Shown: positions 6,908 to 15,783, counted from the first letter of the stretch. The stretch: 16,682 nucleotides of DNA from Helicobacter sp. (GCA_022766795.1 JALEPE010000013.1:1-16682); one strand, 5' to 3'. Notes: a model not told the origin generated them from the letters alone. Made by a program: numbers and translations.

Positions 6908-8251
6908 ATGGATATTGTTTTAATTCTTCAGATTATTGTTCTTCTTGGGGCAATTTTCTTAGGTATTCGTTTAGGCGGAATCGCAATCGGCTACGCTGGA
7001 GGTTTAGGTGTTGTTATCTTGGGCTTATTGCTAGGAATGAAGCCAGGAAGTATTCCGTGGGATGTTATCTTAATTATTATGTCGGTTATTGCGGCAATTT
7101 CTGCAATGCAATTAGCGGGTGGTTTGGATTATTTGGTTCAGATTGCTGAACGAATCTTGCGTTCTAATCCAAAATATATTAACTACCTTGCACCAACCGT
7201 TACTTACTTCTTAACCATATTAGCGGGGACAGGACACACAGCGTTTTCTATGATTCCTGTTATTGTTGAGGTTGCAAAAGAGCAAAACATTAAACCTTCT
7301 GCTCCATTATCTATTGCGGTAGTTTCTTCTCAAATTGCAATTACTGCAAGCCCTGTGAGTGCGGCAGTTGTTTATATGACAGGTGTATTAGAGCCACTTG
7401 GTTGGAGCTATCCGCTTCTTTTGGGAATTTGGATTCCAACTACTTTTATTGGTTGTATGCTAACTGCACTTATTATTACAATGTTCTCCGATCTTGATTT
7501 AAGCAGCGATCCTGTATATCAAGACAGACTAGCAAAAGGTTTGGTAAAACCATCAGTGGGTGCTCAAAATATGCAACTAAAAGAGGGTGCGAAACTTTCT
7601 GTTGGAATCTTTTTGATTGGGGTTTTACTTGTTGTTTTGTATGCGACTGCGATTTCAAAAATTGGTGGCAAACCCGTGTTGATTGAAAATGTAATTGTGC
7701 CTAGAGATGCGGCGATTATGAGCTTTATGCTTTCTGTTGCAACATTTATTGTTATTTTCTGCAAAGTTGAAACAGGCAAAATTGTGGAATCTAGCGTTTT
7801 TAAAAGTGGTATGGTTGCGTGCGTGTGCGTGCTTGGTGTGGCTTGGCTTGGAAACACATTTGTAGGTGGTTATACAGAAGAGATTAAAGGTCTAGCTGGA
7901 GAATGGGTAACAAAAATCCCTGCACTTTTAGCATTGATTTTCTTCCTTGCAGCAACATTATTGTATTCTCAAGCGGCCACTGCAAAGGCGATTACTCCTG
8001 TGGCTGTTGCAGCACTTGGAATCACAGCAGCAAATCCGGGAGATGCTTATATGCTTGTAGCATCTTTTGCTGCAGTTTCTGCATTGTTTGTATTGCCAAC
8101 TTATCCTACATTGCTTGGTGCGGTGCAAATGGACGACACAGGTTCAACAAGAATCGGACGTTATATCTTTAACCACGCATTCTTGATTCCGGGTGTATTA
8201 GCTATCGTATTTAGTGTTGCTTTAGGATTCTTGGCAACTGCACTCTTTTAA
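6908..8251 (+). CDS. dcuA: Anaerobic C4-dicarboxylate antiporter DcuA
   Basis: Inner-membrane transporter of the Dcu family that exchanges aspartate, fumarate or malate for succinate during fumarate respiration, and takes up aspartate. Length is 447 residues, close to the family norm, with about ten hydrophobic segments. Typical DcuA/DcuB stretches are present: GGIAIGYAGGLGV near residue 24, AGTGHTAFSMIPVI near 110, SSQIAITASPVSAAVVYM near 138, and a conserved C-terminal region with LPTYPTLLGAVQMDD. The DcuA rather than DcuB assignment rests on pairing with aspA and general similarity. ATG start with AAAGGGA six bases upstream. The pair lets the cell import aspartate, deaminate it to fumarate and export succinate. 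Confidence 0.95.
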   Translation: MDIVLILQIIVLLGAIFLGIRLGGIAIGYAGGLGVVILGLLLGMKPGSIPWDVILIIMSVIAAISAMQLAGGLDYLVQIAERILRSNPKYINYLAPTVTYFLTILAGTGHTAFSMIPVIVEVAKEQNIKPSAPLSIAVVSSQIAITASPVSAAVVYMTGVLEPLGWSYPLLLGIWIPTTFIGCMLTALIITMFSDLDLSSDPVYQDRLAKGLVKPSVGAQNMQLKEGAKLSVGIFLIGVLLVVLYATAISKIGGKPVLIENVIVPRDAAIMSFMLSVATFIVIFCKVETGKIVESSVFKSGMVACVCVLGVAWLGNTFVGGYTEEIKGLAGEWVTKIPALLALIFFLAATLLYSQAATAKAITPVAVAALGITAANPGDAYMLVASFAAVSALFVLPTYPTLLGAVQMDDTGSTRIGRYIFNHAFLIPGVLAIVFSVALGFLATALF

Positions 8252-8252
8252 T

Positions 8253-8278
8253 GTAAAACTCCCTTTGTGGAGTTTTAC
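8253..8278 (+). terminator. Hairpin terminator after dcuA
   Basis: A perfect 10-bp stem, GTAAAACTCC/GGAGTTTTAC, with a 6-base loop (CTTTGT) starts one base after the dcuA stop. It is followed by GGATTTTAAAAAT, a poor but T-containing tail. Most likely the end of the aspA-dcuA transcript. Confidence 0.65.
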
Positions 8279-8748
8279 GGATTTTAAAAATAGATTCTTA
8301 AATTTTCACAATCTATAAACTCTCATAATTTCTTAAGCTTTTATTTTTTGTGTTGCGACTTACTCTTGGATAATATATGTTGGGATAAGTTTTATTGTAG
8401 ATTTAAATCTTTTCCGCCTTATAATTTGCGTTAAATAATCCTCAAAATACACGAAATGTTTATTGTGTATAACTTTTATTTTTTATAATTTTTTAATTTC
8501 TGCAAAAAGCTAGATTTAATTTTTAAAATTTTAGTTTTTGAGGTCGCGGAATCTTGTTGCAAAGCTGCAGATTATTTAGAAAATTTTGCTGGTTGCGTCA
8601 GTAAAATGCCGCGGAGTCAGGATTGTACAAATTATTTCAGCAATAGACGTAAGTTGCAATATCCAGCGCAATTTTTAAGCTTGTGCTAGGTTAGCAATTA
8701 AAAGAGCTTTGAAAAAGAAGTATTAAAGCGCAGTTAAACCCCCAATTT
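8279..8748. other. Gene-free interval between dcuA and dgkA
   Basis: No convincing coding region, tRNA or rRNA. The first part (to about 8540) is very AT-rich. From about 8540 to 8700 the sequence becomes visibly richer in G and C (for example GAGGTCGCGG, GCTGCAG, GCCGCGGAGTC) and contains a small hairpin, TGCTA-GGT-TAGCA (8684-8696). A frame on the plus strand stays open from about 8489 to a TAG at 8687-8689, but it has no ribosome site and no recognisable product. Both flanking genes end here, so it is a convergent 3'-end region. The GC-richer block could be a small RNA or a decayed sequence; neither can be shown. Confidence 0.5.
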
Positions 8749-9111
8749 TTATCCCTCTATCCATAGCTTTACTAAGAAAATTCCCCAGCTAAGAAGCGCA
8801 AAAGTTACACTAAAAAATACCGCCGCAGAGGCGCAATCTTTCGCAATTTTTGCTTTTGGGTCATAGGATTCTGTAACCAAATCCACATTGGCTTCAATGG
8901 CGGTATTAATCGCCTCTGCAATTAAAATTACAAACAAAACAAAGGCTAGGAATAAATGTTCCAAGATAGAAAGTGGCAAAAAACAATCCAAAATCAATGC
9001 GGGAATAATGATGCAAAGTTCTATGCGGAAGCTTTTTTCATTTTGAAAGAGGGCGCAAACCCCTTGAAGTGCGAATTTTGTGTTTGCGAAAAAGGAATAG
9101 TTGGGTTTCAT
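8749..9111 (-). CDS. dgkA: Diacylglycerol kinase (DgkA)
   Basis: Small inner-membrane enzyme that phosphorylates diacylglycerol to phosphatidic acid with ATP. Length is 120 residues with three hydrophobic helices, the usual size. The family core is complete: EAINTAIEANVD (66-77), corresponding to catalytic Glu, Asn and metal-binding Glu (E66, N69, E73), and AKDCASAAV (90-98). The ATG overlaps the eptA stop in a TAATG, with an AAAGGAG ribosome site inside the end of eptA. This coupling makes biological sense: EptA releases diacylglycerol from phosphatidylethanolamine and DgkA recycles it. Confidence 0.95.
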   Translation of the reverse strand: MKPNYSFFANTKFALQGVCALFQNEKSFRIELCIIIPALILDCFLPLSILEHLFLAFVLFVILIAEAINTAIEANVDLVTESYDPKAKIAKDCASAAVFFSVTFALLSWGIFLVKLWIEG

Positions 9112-10685
9112 TATGGATTCTCCTTTAAAGAATCGCTAAAAATATCATAAGATTCCTTATAAAGAGGACTTTCTACTCCAAAAAATCCAAGCAAGGAGTG
9201 CGCAAGGTTATCGTGGGAGAGTTTAAAATCTTTGTGTTGCTTAAGACGCGCGTTAATGGTTGCGTTGTTGTGATACGCAATGCTTGGAATATGGATTTGC
9301 TCCTGTGGGGCTAGGGCGTAGGGCATTCCGTGCAAATAGATTCCATTTTCTCCCAGACTTTCTCCGTGGTCGGATAGATAGAGCACCGCTGTTGTATAGT
9401 CATTCATTTCTGCAGCAATATCAACAAGCTCCGCTATAATCCAATCGGTGTAATACAATGTATTATCATAAGTGTTGAGAATCTCCTCCTGTGTGCATTT
9501 GCTTAGCTCGTTTGTATCGCAAGTGGGCGTGAAGCGGCGAAAATTATCCGGGTATCTTTTGTAATATGCAGGTCCGTGTGAGCCTTGCAAATGCAGGATA
9601 TAAAGATTATTTCCCTCTAAGGTTGGCAAGTCTTTGATAAATTCCTCAAACAACACAACATCATAGCCACCATCAAATTGTTTGACTTTGCTTAATCGCT
9701 TACAAACCCCTTGACAAGAGCCATAATTATTATCTAGCCAAACAACATTGACGCCAATATTTTGCAAAACATCTAAAACATTTTCTTGAAATTCAGAGGT
9801 TTTAAAGTCTTTGCGTGGATTAAAGCTAAACATGCAAGGCACACTAATTGCAGTAGAAGTGCCGCAAGAGTAGAAATTATTAAAATAGGTAATATCCTTG
9901 TGTTCCGTATATTCATTTACAGAATTGCGCGTATAAGAGCCAAGCGAATAATTTGTCGCCCTAGCAGTTTCTCCCACAACCAAAATCAGCAATTTTTTCT
10001 CTTGAGGGTTCTTAAGTTTTGTGTTCTCGGATAAGGTTAAAAAGGTTGGTTGTTTGGAAAAATCTTGTTTGATATATTTTGCCACAGAATAGAATTGATA
10101 GAAGGGGGTATTATAAACTCTTACTTGTGCATTGCTCCTAAAGTAAGGAATCAAGGTTTTAGTTTGGATTAAAAAGAATCCAAAGGCTAGGGCTAATCCT
10201 AGGAAAAGCAAAAGGAGCTTATGTTTTAAGTGTGCTTTGATTCCAAAATATTCAATCTTGCAACTAAGAATCAGAAGAGTAGGGAGGATTCCAAGAAAAA
10301 CCACAAACAAAAGAAGTTTTGCATTGAATAAATCGCCTACCTCCTTAGCGTCTGTTTTTGCAACATTTCTTATCATATCTGAATCTATGATAATGCCATA
10401 GTTAGACATAAAAAAGACACTTAAACAGGTGGAGAGAATGATAAGAATGCTTAAAGGCTTGCTTAAATAGGGCAGAAAGGTAAGAGAAAAAACGCTTAAA
10501 ACTAGCCCAAAGAAAATAAGAGGGATTGAGAGGAATAAAAGTAGATTGTCCTTAAAGTCTATATTGCCATAAAGATAGGAAAAAAGATTGAAATTCATCA
10601 AGACAACAAAGAGGCTAACTGCTAGGACAAAGTAAGCCCACGAAACTTTAAGGGGAGGGATTTTCAAGAATGCAAGAGAGCGCAT
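9111..10685 (-). CDS. eptA: Lipid A phosphoethanolamine transferase EptA/EptC type
   Basis: Inner-membrane enzyme moving phosphoethanolamine from phosphatidylethanolamine to lipid A (in relatives also to other periplasmic acceptors), lowering surface charge and raising resistance to cationic peptides. The 524 residues comprise five N-terminal membrane helices (to about 175) and a periplasmic sulphatase-fold domain. Zinc and catalytic residues by comparison with EptA/MCR: E239 in GETARA, nucleophile T278 in CGTSTAISVPC, and D439-H440 in YLSDHGESLGENG. Other conserved histidines are H370 and H452. Cysteine pairs C274/C284, C324/C328 and C389/C397 match the family disulphides. ATG start with AAAGG seven bases upstream. 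First gene of eptA-dgkA. The acceptor specificity cannot be read from sequence. Confidence 0.93.
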   Translation of the reverse strand: MRSLAFLKIPPLKVSWAYFVLAVSLFVVLMNFNLFSYLYGNIDFKDNLLLFLSIPLIFFGLVLSVFSLTFLPYLSKPLSILIILSTCLSVFFMSNYGIIIDSDMIRNVAKTDAKEVGDLFNAKLLLFVVFLGILPTLLILSCKIEYFGIKAHLKHKLLLLFLGLALAFGFFLIQTKTLIPYFRSNAQVRVYNTPFYQFYSVAKYIKQDFSKQPTFLTLSENTKLKNPQEKKLLILVVGETARATNYSLGSYTRNSVNEYTEHKDITYFNNFYSCGTSTAISVPCMFSFNPRKDFKTSEFQENVLDVLQNIGVNVVWLDNNYGSCQGVCKRLSKVKQFDGGYDVVLFEEFIKDLPTLEGNNLYILHLQGSHGPAYYKRYPDNFRRFTPTCDTNELSKCTQEEILNTYDNTLYYTDWIIAELVDIAAEMNDYTTAVLYLSDHGESLGENGIYLHGMPYALAPQEQIHIPSIAYHNNATINARLKQHKDFKLSHDNLAHSLLGFFGVESPLYKESYDIFSDSLKENP

Positions 10686-10714
10686 AGAATGCCTTTGTGT
10701 AATTTAAATTGCGA

Positions 10715-10720
10715 AGTATA
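10715..10720 (-). promoter_or_regulatory. Candidate -10 box for eptA-dgkA
   Basis: TATACT on the minus strand about 30 bases upstream of the eptA ATG, giving a leader of roughly 25 bases. No -35 box is obvious. Pattern-based only. Confidence 0.35.
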
Positions 10721-10777
10721 GGGGAATAGAGTTAATGGAGTGTTAATGGGGCATAAAAATGTAATCTTTACAAGCAA

Positions 10778-11002
10778 GATTCTGTATTATAGATTGCCAC
10801 GAAACACTGCGTGTTTATCGCAATGACGAATCCCTCGCAGTCATTGCGAGGGCATTGCCCGAAGCAATCTATAGTCTTGCAAAAAGTAAATTTACAATGG
10901 GAATCTTTTTGGCGAGATTCTACATTATGGATTTGCGCTAGAGCGGGTGAGTTGCTTTTGCAACACACGCCACAAAAAGCTAAAGCTTTGTTCGTAATGA
11001 CG
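10778..11002. repeat. Modular hairpin repeat: inverted pair plus a third diverged unit
   Basis: Three related units. Each has a 5' box like TATAGATTGC, a unit-specific hairpin, and a 3' box like TCGCAATGAC. Unit 1 (plus, 10778-10828) carries the hairpin AAACAC-TGC-GTGTTT. Unit 2 (minus, 10874-10840) carries GGGC-AAT-GCCC. Units 1 and 2 face each other, so the outer boxes (10788-10797 and 10864-10873) and the inner boxes (10818-10827 and 10840-10849) pair perfectly over 10 bp each, giving a cloverleaf-like fold. Unit 3 (plus, 10916-11002) begins with a diverged GATTCTACATTATGGATT and ends TCGTAATGACG; it holds GTTGC-TTTT-GCAAC (10951-10964) and AAAGC-TAAA-GCTTT (10976-10989). Read on the minus strand, the last hairpin followed by TT might serve as a weak terminator for the secA operon. 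No gene is visible in 10686-11013. Confidence 0.75.
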
Positions 11003-11013
11003 CAATGGTTTGC

Positions 11014-11883
11014 TTATTGCTGTGTGGGTTGTGGCAGATAAGAGCAGTTCTGGCACAAAGATTCTATGCGCTTTCCTTCTTTGAATCCAAGAATGAGGGA
11101 TTTTATGCGCGGCGTGTGCAGAATCTCGTTTAAGCTTTGGGAGTTAAGATTGCCTAGAGGAATCGCGCCTTTGGTGTCAAAACAGCAAGGCACAACAACG
11201 CCATTGCAGAGAATTCCTAATTGTTTGCTCGCACCATAACAGAATCCCTCTTTGTGTTGTTGTGGTGCTTTTTCGTCTGCCCATTGAAAAAAGGGCGCAC
11301 CAACAAGATGAATCTTATAGGCTAGGCGCGTTTTAATAGGGGCAATCAAATCAAGGTGAAAGAAGTCTTGTAATGCTTGGTAGATTTCTGTATTTTTGCT
11401 CGGTGCGCTTAAGGTTGCATTTAGATTCCAAAGACGCAGGTTAATGAATTTCTCGCTTTGAATGTATTGGTGCGTTGCGCAAAAGTCTAAAATGGGTGTG
11501 AGATAAGAATCCAAATTTACTTTGTTTTTTTGGTAAAGTGCGCTTGTGAGGGAGAAGTTGATTTGGTGGATATTGGGGTGATTGAGGAGTAGGGCGGCAT
11601 TTTGGGGGGTTAAGTGAAATCCGCTTGTTGTGATTTCAATCCTTAAATTTTGTGTTAAATCCAAATAATCTTTAAGGTTGTGGAGTGTTAAGGGGTCGCC
11701 TAAAATATGCAAGGCGCAGAGTTTGGTATAAGGTTGAATCTCTCTAGCAATTTTGCTAAAAAGGCTTAAGGGCATAATCTCTTTAGAATCTTTTGTTGGA
11801 GTGCAAAAAGTGCAGTTTAATCCGCAGAAATTTGTAATTTCTATGAAAACCTTTTCAAAGCGCATAGAGTGGTGGAATCTCAC
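11014..11883 (-). CDS. Radical SAM/SPASM-domain protein of unknown substrate
   Basis: A radical S-adenosylmethionine enzyme whose reaction is not identifiable from sequence. In 289 residues, CGLNCTFC (C20, C24, C27) is the CxxxCxxC motif for the SAM-binding 4Fe-4S cluster, and LGDP (61-64) sits where such enzymes have their GGEP-like motif. A C-terminal SPASM-like region has C215, C226, C233/C234, C277 and C280, enough for an auxiliary cluster; IPLGNL (241-246) is typical of SPASM proteins. The start is taken as GTG at 11881-11883, overlapping the TGA of the upstream permease (GTGA) and so translationally coupled; an ATG seven codons in (11863-11865) is the alternative. Last gene after secA and the Lol-type permease. 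Relatives act on peptides or cofactors, but nothing here names the target. Confidence 0.8.
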   Translation of the reverse strand: MRFHHSMRFEKVFIEITNFCGLNCTFCTPTKDSKEIMPLSLFSKIAREIQPYTKLCALHILGDPLTLHNLKDYLDLTQNLRIEITTSGFHLTPQNAALLLNHPNIHQINFSLTSALYQKNKVNLDSYLTPILDFCATHQYIQSEKFINLRLWNLNATLSAPSKNTEIYQALQDFFHLDLIAPIKTRLAYKIHLVGAPFFQWADEKAPQQHKEGFCYGASKQLGILCNGVVVPCCFDTKGAIPLGNLNSQSLNEILHTPRIKSLILGFKEGKRIESLCQNCSYLPQPTQQ

Positions 11884-13118
11884 TCGTTGCGCAAGACTTG
11901 CAAGGGATCAATTTGTGTTGCCTTTTTGGCAGGATAGTAAGAGGAGAGAAAAACAATCACAAACGAACCAATAAGAATCATTGCTAAATCAACCATAGAG
12001 AGTTCTAGCGGGAGTTTGTTGCTTCCATAAACATCGGCAGGAAGCGAGATAATGGGGAAGTTTGCAAGGACAAAGAGGGCAATGGCTGCTAGAATCCCAC
12101 CAACTAGGATTCCGCTAATGCCAATGAGATTGCCTAGATAAAGAAAGGTTTTTTTGATTTCCATTGTGCTTGCACCCATTGTGAGAAGCAGGGCAATTTC
12201 TTTACGCCGATTCATCACGGTCATTAAAAGGGAGCTGATGATATTGAGTGATGCAACAAGAATAATCAGCATTAGCACGATGAATAAGGCGCGTTTTTCT
12301 AGCGCAAGGGCAGCAAAGAAGTTTCCATTTTGCTCCCACCAACCGATGAAGCGTTGGTTAGGATACCGTTCTTTTAGCGTGATGATGTCTTTTTGTGGAT
12401 TGTTAGAATAAATATGAATACCATCGTAAGTGTTCTCTGTAATGCCTTTAATGGCTTGCAAGGCTTCCAGTGTAACATAGATATAGCTTCTATCATACGC
12501 AATTAAACCAGAGCTAAATGTCCCAGCAATATTAAAACGTTTCATTGTGGGTGTTATGCTAATAGCACTTGGGTTAAATTGTGTGAAAATAAGTAATAAA
12601 TTAGAATCAAGCGCAAGCCCAAATTGCTCTTGCAATGTTTTGCCGATAATAGCATCAAACATTTCTGCTTGATACTTTTGCCCAAATCTTTTTTGATAAG
12701 ATTCCTTTGTGGCATTAAATGCGGCTGCAAATACGGGGTTTAGCAGACTTTCTTTCTCAAAATCTACACCAAAGACGGCTGCCCCTTCAATATGTTCCCC
12801 GATTTTAGATAATGCTTGTGTGTGGATAAATGGGCTAAATTTGAGATGTTTAAAATCCTGTTCTAAGCTTTTTAGGGTATCACTATTAACGCGTTCAAAT
12901 CCATTTCCAAGCATTGTAATAGGATAATTCATAATAAATAATTTACGTTCAAATTCCTTATCAAAACCATTCATCAATGCCATTGCGACAATCAGCACCA
13001 TAACACCAATACAAACACCCAAAAAGGCGAGAATTGCCGTAATAGAAATAAAAGGTTGCGCTTTATTAAAGCGTAAATAACGGCGCACTAGAAATGGGAC
13101 AAGCTTGGCTTTTATCAT
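11880..13118 (-). CDS. LolC/LolE-type lipoprotein-releasing ABC permease
   Basis: Membrane subunit of the FtsX/MacB-like permease family, most similar to LolC/LolE, which with the LolD ATPase extracts outer-membrane lipoproteins from the inner membrane. In 412 residues there is one N-terminal helix (about 23-49), a large periplasmic domain, and three C-terminal helices (about 275-300, 322-347, 373-393). The N-terminal FISITAILAFLGVCIGVMVL and C-terminal YYPAKKATQIDPLQVLR stretches are characteristic. I prefer the ATG at 13116-13118, with GAGG nine bases upstream, over a TTG at 13131-13133 that overlaps the secA stop. No LolD is encoded nearby. A single LolC/E-like protein may work as a homodimer; that is inference. 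Confidence 0.85.
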   Translation of the reverse strand: MIKAKLVPFLVRRYLRFNKAQPFISITAILAFLGVCIGVMVLIVAMALMNGFDKEFERKLFIMNYPITMLGNGFERVNSDTLKSLEQDFKHLKFSPFIHTQALSKIGEHIEGAAVFGVDFEKESLLNPVFAAAFNATKESYQKRFGQKYQAEMFDAIIGKTLQEQFGLALDSNLLLIFTQFNPSAISITPTMKRFNIAGTFSSGLIAYDRSYIYVTLEALQAIKGITENTYDGIHIYSNNPQKDIITLKERYPNQRFIGWWEQNGNFFAALALEKRALFIVLMLIILVASLNIISSLLMTVMNRRKEIALLLTMGASTMEIKKTFLYLGNLIGISGILVGGILAAIALFVLANFPIISLPADVYGSNKLPLELSMVDLAMILIGSFVIVFLSSYYPAKKATQIDPLQVLRNE

Positions 13119-13129
13119 TTTATGTTTCC

Positions 13130-15691
13130 TCAAATATTTCTAGCTAATTCACCACTTTTTGGACCACTTTTGCCGTGGCATTCTTTATATTTTTTTCCAC
13201 TTCCGCAAGGACAAGGTTCATTACGCACAGGTCTTCCTTTGAAAATCGGTGCTTTTGGGTGCATTGCTTGCGCTCCTTTGTTGGAATCGGAGAGTTTTTG
13301 TCTTGCAATTTTTGTATCGGTTTCCTCTGTGGCTCTTAGTTGAACCTTTTGTAACATTTTAATAGCGGTGTATTTAATTTGTGCAGCAAGCTCAACAAAA
13401 AGATTATAGCTTTCTTTTTTGTATTCCACTAAAGGATCTTTTTGGTTGTATCCGCGCAATCCGATTCCTGTTTTTAGGTTGTCCATTACATATAAATGCT
13501 CACGCCATAAATTATCCAGTGTTTGTAAATATACAAGTTTTTCAATCTCGTTACGCATTGTAGGTTCAATGGTTTGCATTTTTGCTTCATAGTCTTTAAT
13601 AAACGCTTCCTCAATATAACCTTCAAATGTGTTATTTTCTTTGTAATATTCTCTTAGGGATTCTTGGTTTAAGAGCACATTGAAATCTTCTTGTGCTTGC
13701 GCACAAAGTAATTCTAAATTATCCTCATCGCTAAAGACTTCGCATTTTTGCAAAAGCATTGTAATGGCTTCTTGACGATTTTCAATAATCTTATGTGAAA
13801 TATTATGATTTGGATCCAATAGTTCATTGCGCACACGATAGATTGCCTTTCTTTGTTCGTTAGCGACATCATCGTATTCTAGCAAATGCTTTCTTGCCTC
13901 AAAGTGCATAGATTCCACCTTTTTTTGTGCATTTTCCACAGAGCGTGTAACAAGCTTGGATTCAATATGCTCACCCTCATCAAGTCCGAGTTTGTCCATA
14001 ATATTTTTAATTTTATCACTTCCAAAAATGCGTAATAGTGGGTCTTCAAGGCTTAGATAAAATTGACTTGCTCCGGGGTCGCCTTGACGCCCACTGCGTC
14101 CCCTTAGCTGATTATCAATCCTGCGCGATTCGTGTCGTTCTGTTCCGATGATATAAAGCCCTCCAAGTGTGCGCACCTCATCGTCAATTTTAATATCCAC
14201 GCCGCGTCCTGCCATATTGGTTGCAATCGTTACTGCACCTTTTTTCCCTGCATCTTTAATGATTTCAGCTTCCTTTGCGTGTTGTTTAGCATTTAGCACA
14301 GAATGTGGGATTCTCTCTTTTTGGAGTAAATCGTGGATTTTTTCGCTTTTTTCAATGGAGGCGGTTCCCACAAGAATCGGTTGTCCCTTTTTGTGCAATT
14401 CTATAATTTTTGTTACCAATGCTTTGAATTTTTCCGCTTCTGTCTTGTAGATTAAATCGTTTAAATCTTTACGTTGCACAGGGATATTTGTAGGGATTGA
14501 GACAACATCAAGATTATAAATTTGTAAAAACTCACTTGCCTCTGTTTGCGCTGTTCCTGTCATTCCCGCTAATTTCTCATAGAATCTAAAGTAGTTTTGA
14601 TAGGTGATGTCTGCTAGAGTTTGGGATTCCTCTTTGATTTGCACTCCCTCTTTTGCCTCTAGGGCTTGGTGTAGCCCCTCGCTAAAGCGTCTCCCCTCAC
14701 TTAAACGCCCTGTAAATTCATCTACAATGACAACTTCGCCGTCACGCAAAACATAGTCTTTATCAATTTTAAAGAGGCGATTTGCCTTGAGTGCTTGATC
14801 TAAATGGTGGGCTAGAATCGCATTTTCAATGCTGTAAAGATTATCAATTTTAAAGAGTTTCTCGGCTTGATTAATACCTTCCTCGGTTAGGATAATGGTG
14901 CGATTCTTTTCATCTACGGTGTAGTGTGTTTCTTCTTTGAGCTTTAGAGCAACATCGTTTGCAAGCTTATAATTATCCAAAGTGCGATTTGCGGGACCGG
15001 AGATGATTAAAGGGGTGCGCGCCTCGTCAATCAAAATGGAATCCACTTCATCTACGATTGCAAAATGGTGGTGTTTTTGCACTTTTTGGTTGTAGTCGTA
15101 TTTCATATTATCGCGCAAATAATCAAAACCAAATTCGTTGTTTGTGCCATAGACAATATCGCAAGAGTATTGGGCTAGGCGGTTTGCTTCATCGTAATTT
15201 CCGCTAAGGACGATTCCAACAGAATAACCCAAAAACTCATAAAGCGGACGCATAAGCTCCGCATCTCTTTGAGCTAGATAGTCATTCACGGTTACAATAT
15301 GCACACTTTTACCTACCATTGCATTAAGGCAAACCGGAAGCGTAGCGACAAGTGTTTTTCCCTCTCCTGTTTTCATCTCGGCAATTTTACCCTCGTGCAA
15401 AACGATTCCCCCGATGAGTTGCACATCAAAATGGCGCATATTCAGCACTCTTTTGCTTGCTTCACGTGTAATGGCAAAAGATTTGTGTAGAACCGCATTG
15501 AGCATAGATTTTGGGTCATCAGCAGTTTGCACTTTTTCTTTGAGTTGCCTAAAAGATTCTTGAAGTTCTGTATCGCTTAAATTTTGATAAGTTTCTTCTA
15601 AAGCATTAATTTTGCGTGCTTCTTTGCGGTAATGCCCTACTAAGCGGTCGTTTTTATTACTAAAAATTTTTTTTTCAAACTCTAAAATCAT
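13130..15691 (-). CDS. secA: Preprotein translocase ATPase SecA
   Basis: ATP-driven motor that pushes unfolded proteins through SecYEG. I set the start at ATG 15689-15691 ([10 protein letters not shown], 853 residues) because AAAGG lies seven bases upstream; an in-frame ATG nine codons earlier has no such site. Motifs, in 853-residue numbering: Walker A MKTGEGKT (106-113), DEVD (214-217), [12 protein letters not shown] to 233, then [17 protein letters not shown], and the second nucleotide-binding half with [10 protein letters not shown] and [13 protein letters not shown]. The C-terminal zinc motif CxCx8CH is intact (C827, C829, C838, H839) and would bind SecB or ribosomes. Head of a co-directional run with the Lol-type permease and the radical SAM gene. 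Confidence 0.97.
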   Translation of the reverse strand: MILEFEKKIFSNKNDRLVGHYRKEARKINALEETYQNLSDTELQESFRQLKEKVQTADDPKSMLNAVLHKSFAITREASKRVLNMRHFDVQLIGGIVLHEGKIAEMKTGEGKTLVATLPVCLNAMVGKSVHIVTVNDYLAQRDAELMRPLYEFLGYSVGIVLSGNYDEANRLAQYSCDIVYGTNNEFGFDYLRDNMKYDYNQKVQKHHHFAIVDEVDSILIDEARTPLIISGPANRTLDNYKLANDVALKLKEETHYTVDEKNRTIILTEEGINQAEKLFKIDNLYSIENAILAHHLDQALKANRLFKIDKDYVLRDGEVVIVDEFTGRLSEGRRFSEGLHQALEAKEGVQIKEESQTLADITYQNYFRFYEKLAGMTGTAQTEASEFLQIYNLDVVSIPTNIPVQRKDLNDLIYKTEAEKFKALVTKIIELHKKGQPILVGTASIEKSEKIHDLLQKERIPHSVLNAKQHAKEAEIIKDAGKKGAVTIATNMAGRGVDIKIDDEVRTLGGLYIIGTERHESRRIDNQLRGRSGRQGDPGASQFYLSLEDPLLRIFGSDKIKNIMDKLGLDEGEHIESKLVTRSVENAQKKVESMHFEARKHLLEYDDVANEQRKAIYRVRNELLDPNHNISHKIIENRQEAITMLLQKCEVFSDEDNLELLCAQAQEDFNVLLNQESLREYYKENNTFEGYIEEAFIKDYEAKMQTIEPTMRNEIEKLVYLQTLDNLWREHLYVMDNLKTGIGLRGYNQKDPLVEYKKESYNLFVELAAQIKYTAIKMLQKVQLRATEETDTKIARQKLSDSNKGAQAMHPKAPIFKGRPVRNEPCPCGSGKKYKECHGKSGPKSGELARNI

Positions 15692-15748
15692 TATTTGACC
15701 TTTGTAAAAATACAACATAATGCTGCGTATTAAAAAATAAAAACTTGG

Positions 15749-15757
15749 ATTTTATCA
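15749..15757 (-). promoter_or_regulatory. Candidate -10 box for secA
   Basis: TGATAAAAT on the minus strand, about 58 bases upstream of the chosen secA ATG and about 18 bases from the divergent hemE -10 candidate. Same core as the petA candidate. Pattern-based only. Confidence 0.4.
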
Positions 15758-15775
15758 TAAATGCACTATTACTTA

Positions 15776-15783
15776 GATAAAAT
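15776..15783 (+). promoter_or_regulatory. Candidate -10 box for hemE
   Basis: GATAAAAT on the plus strand, about 32 bases before the hemE ATG. A second possibility is TATAGT at 15797-15802, but that would leave almost no leader before the ribosome site AAAGGAAA. Pattern-based only. Confidence 0.35.

Noticed and set aside
7816..7832. GTGCGTGTGCGTGC-like short repeat inside dcuA
   Set aside because: Imperfect, in frame with a normal membrane segment, and too short and irregular to act as a slippage tract.
8606..8689. Small plus-strand ORF (27 codons) beginning MPRSQDC
   Set aside because: No ribosome site, no recognisable domain, and such a length is expected by chance; kept only as part of the GC-richer block.
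10788..10873. Cloverleaf fold considered as a tRNA or tRNA-like gene
   Set aside because: No anticodon arm of standard geometry, no T-loop TTCGA sequence and no acceptor CCA context; the arms match repeat boxes instead.
10778..11002. CRISPR array
   Set aside because: Units are in mixed orientation, diverged and irregularly spaced, and no cas genes are present.
10768..11041. Overlapping short ORFs on both strands in the eptA-radical SAM gap
   Set aside because: They are formed by the inverted-repeat units; symmetric repeats create open frames on both strands.
13119..13133. TTG start of the Lol-type permease, five codons upstream
   Set aside because: ATG 13118 has GAGG nine bases upstream, and that GAGG lies inside the proposed extension.
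15692..15718. Nine-codon N-terminal extension of SecA
   Set aside because: The internal ATG at 15691 has AAAGG at correct spacing and gives the usual SecA N-terminus; the earlier ATG has no ribosome site.
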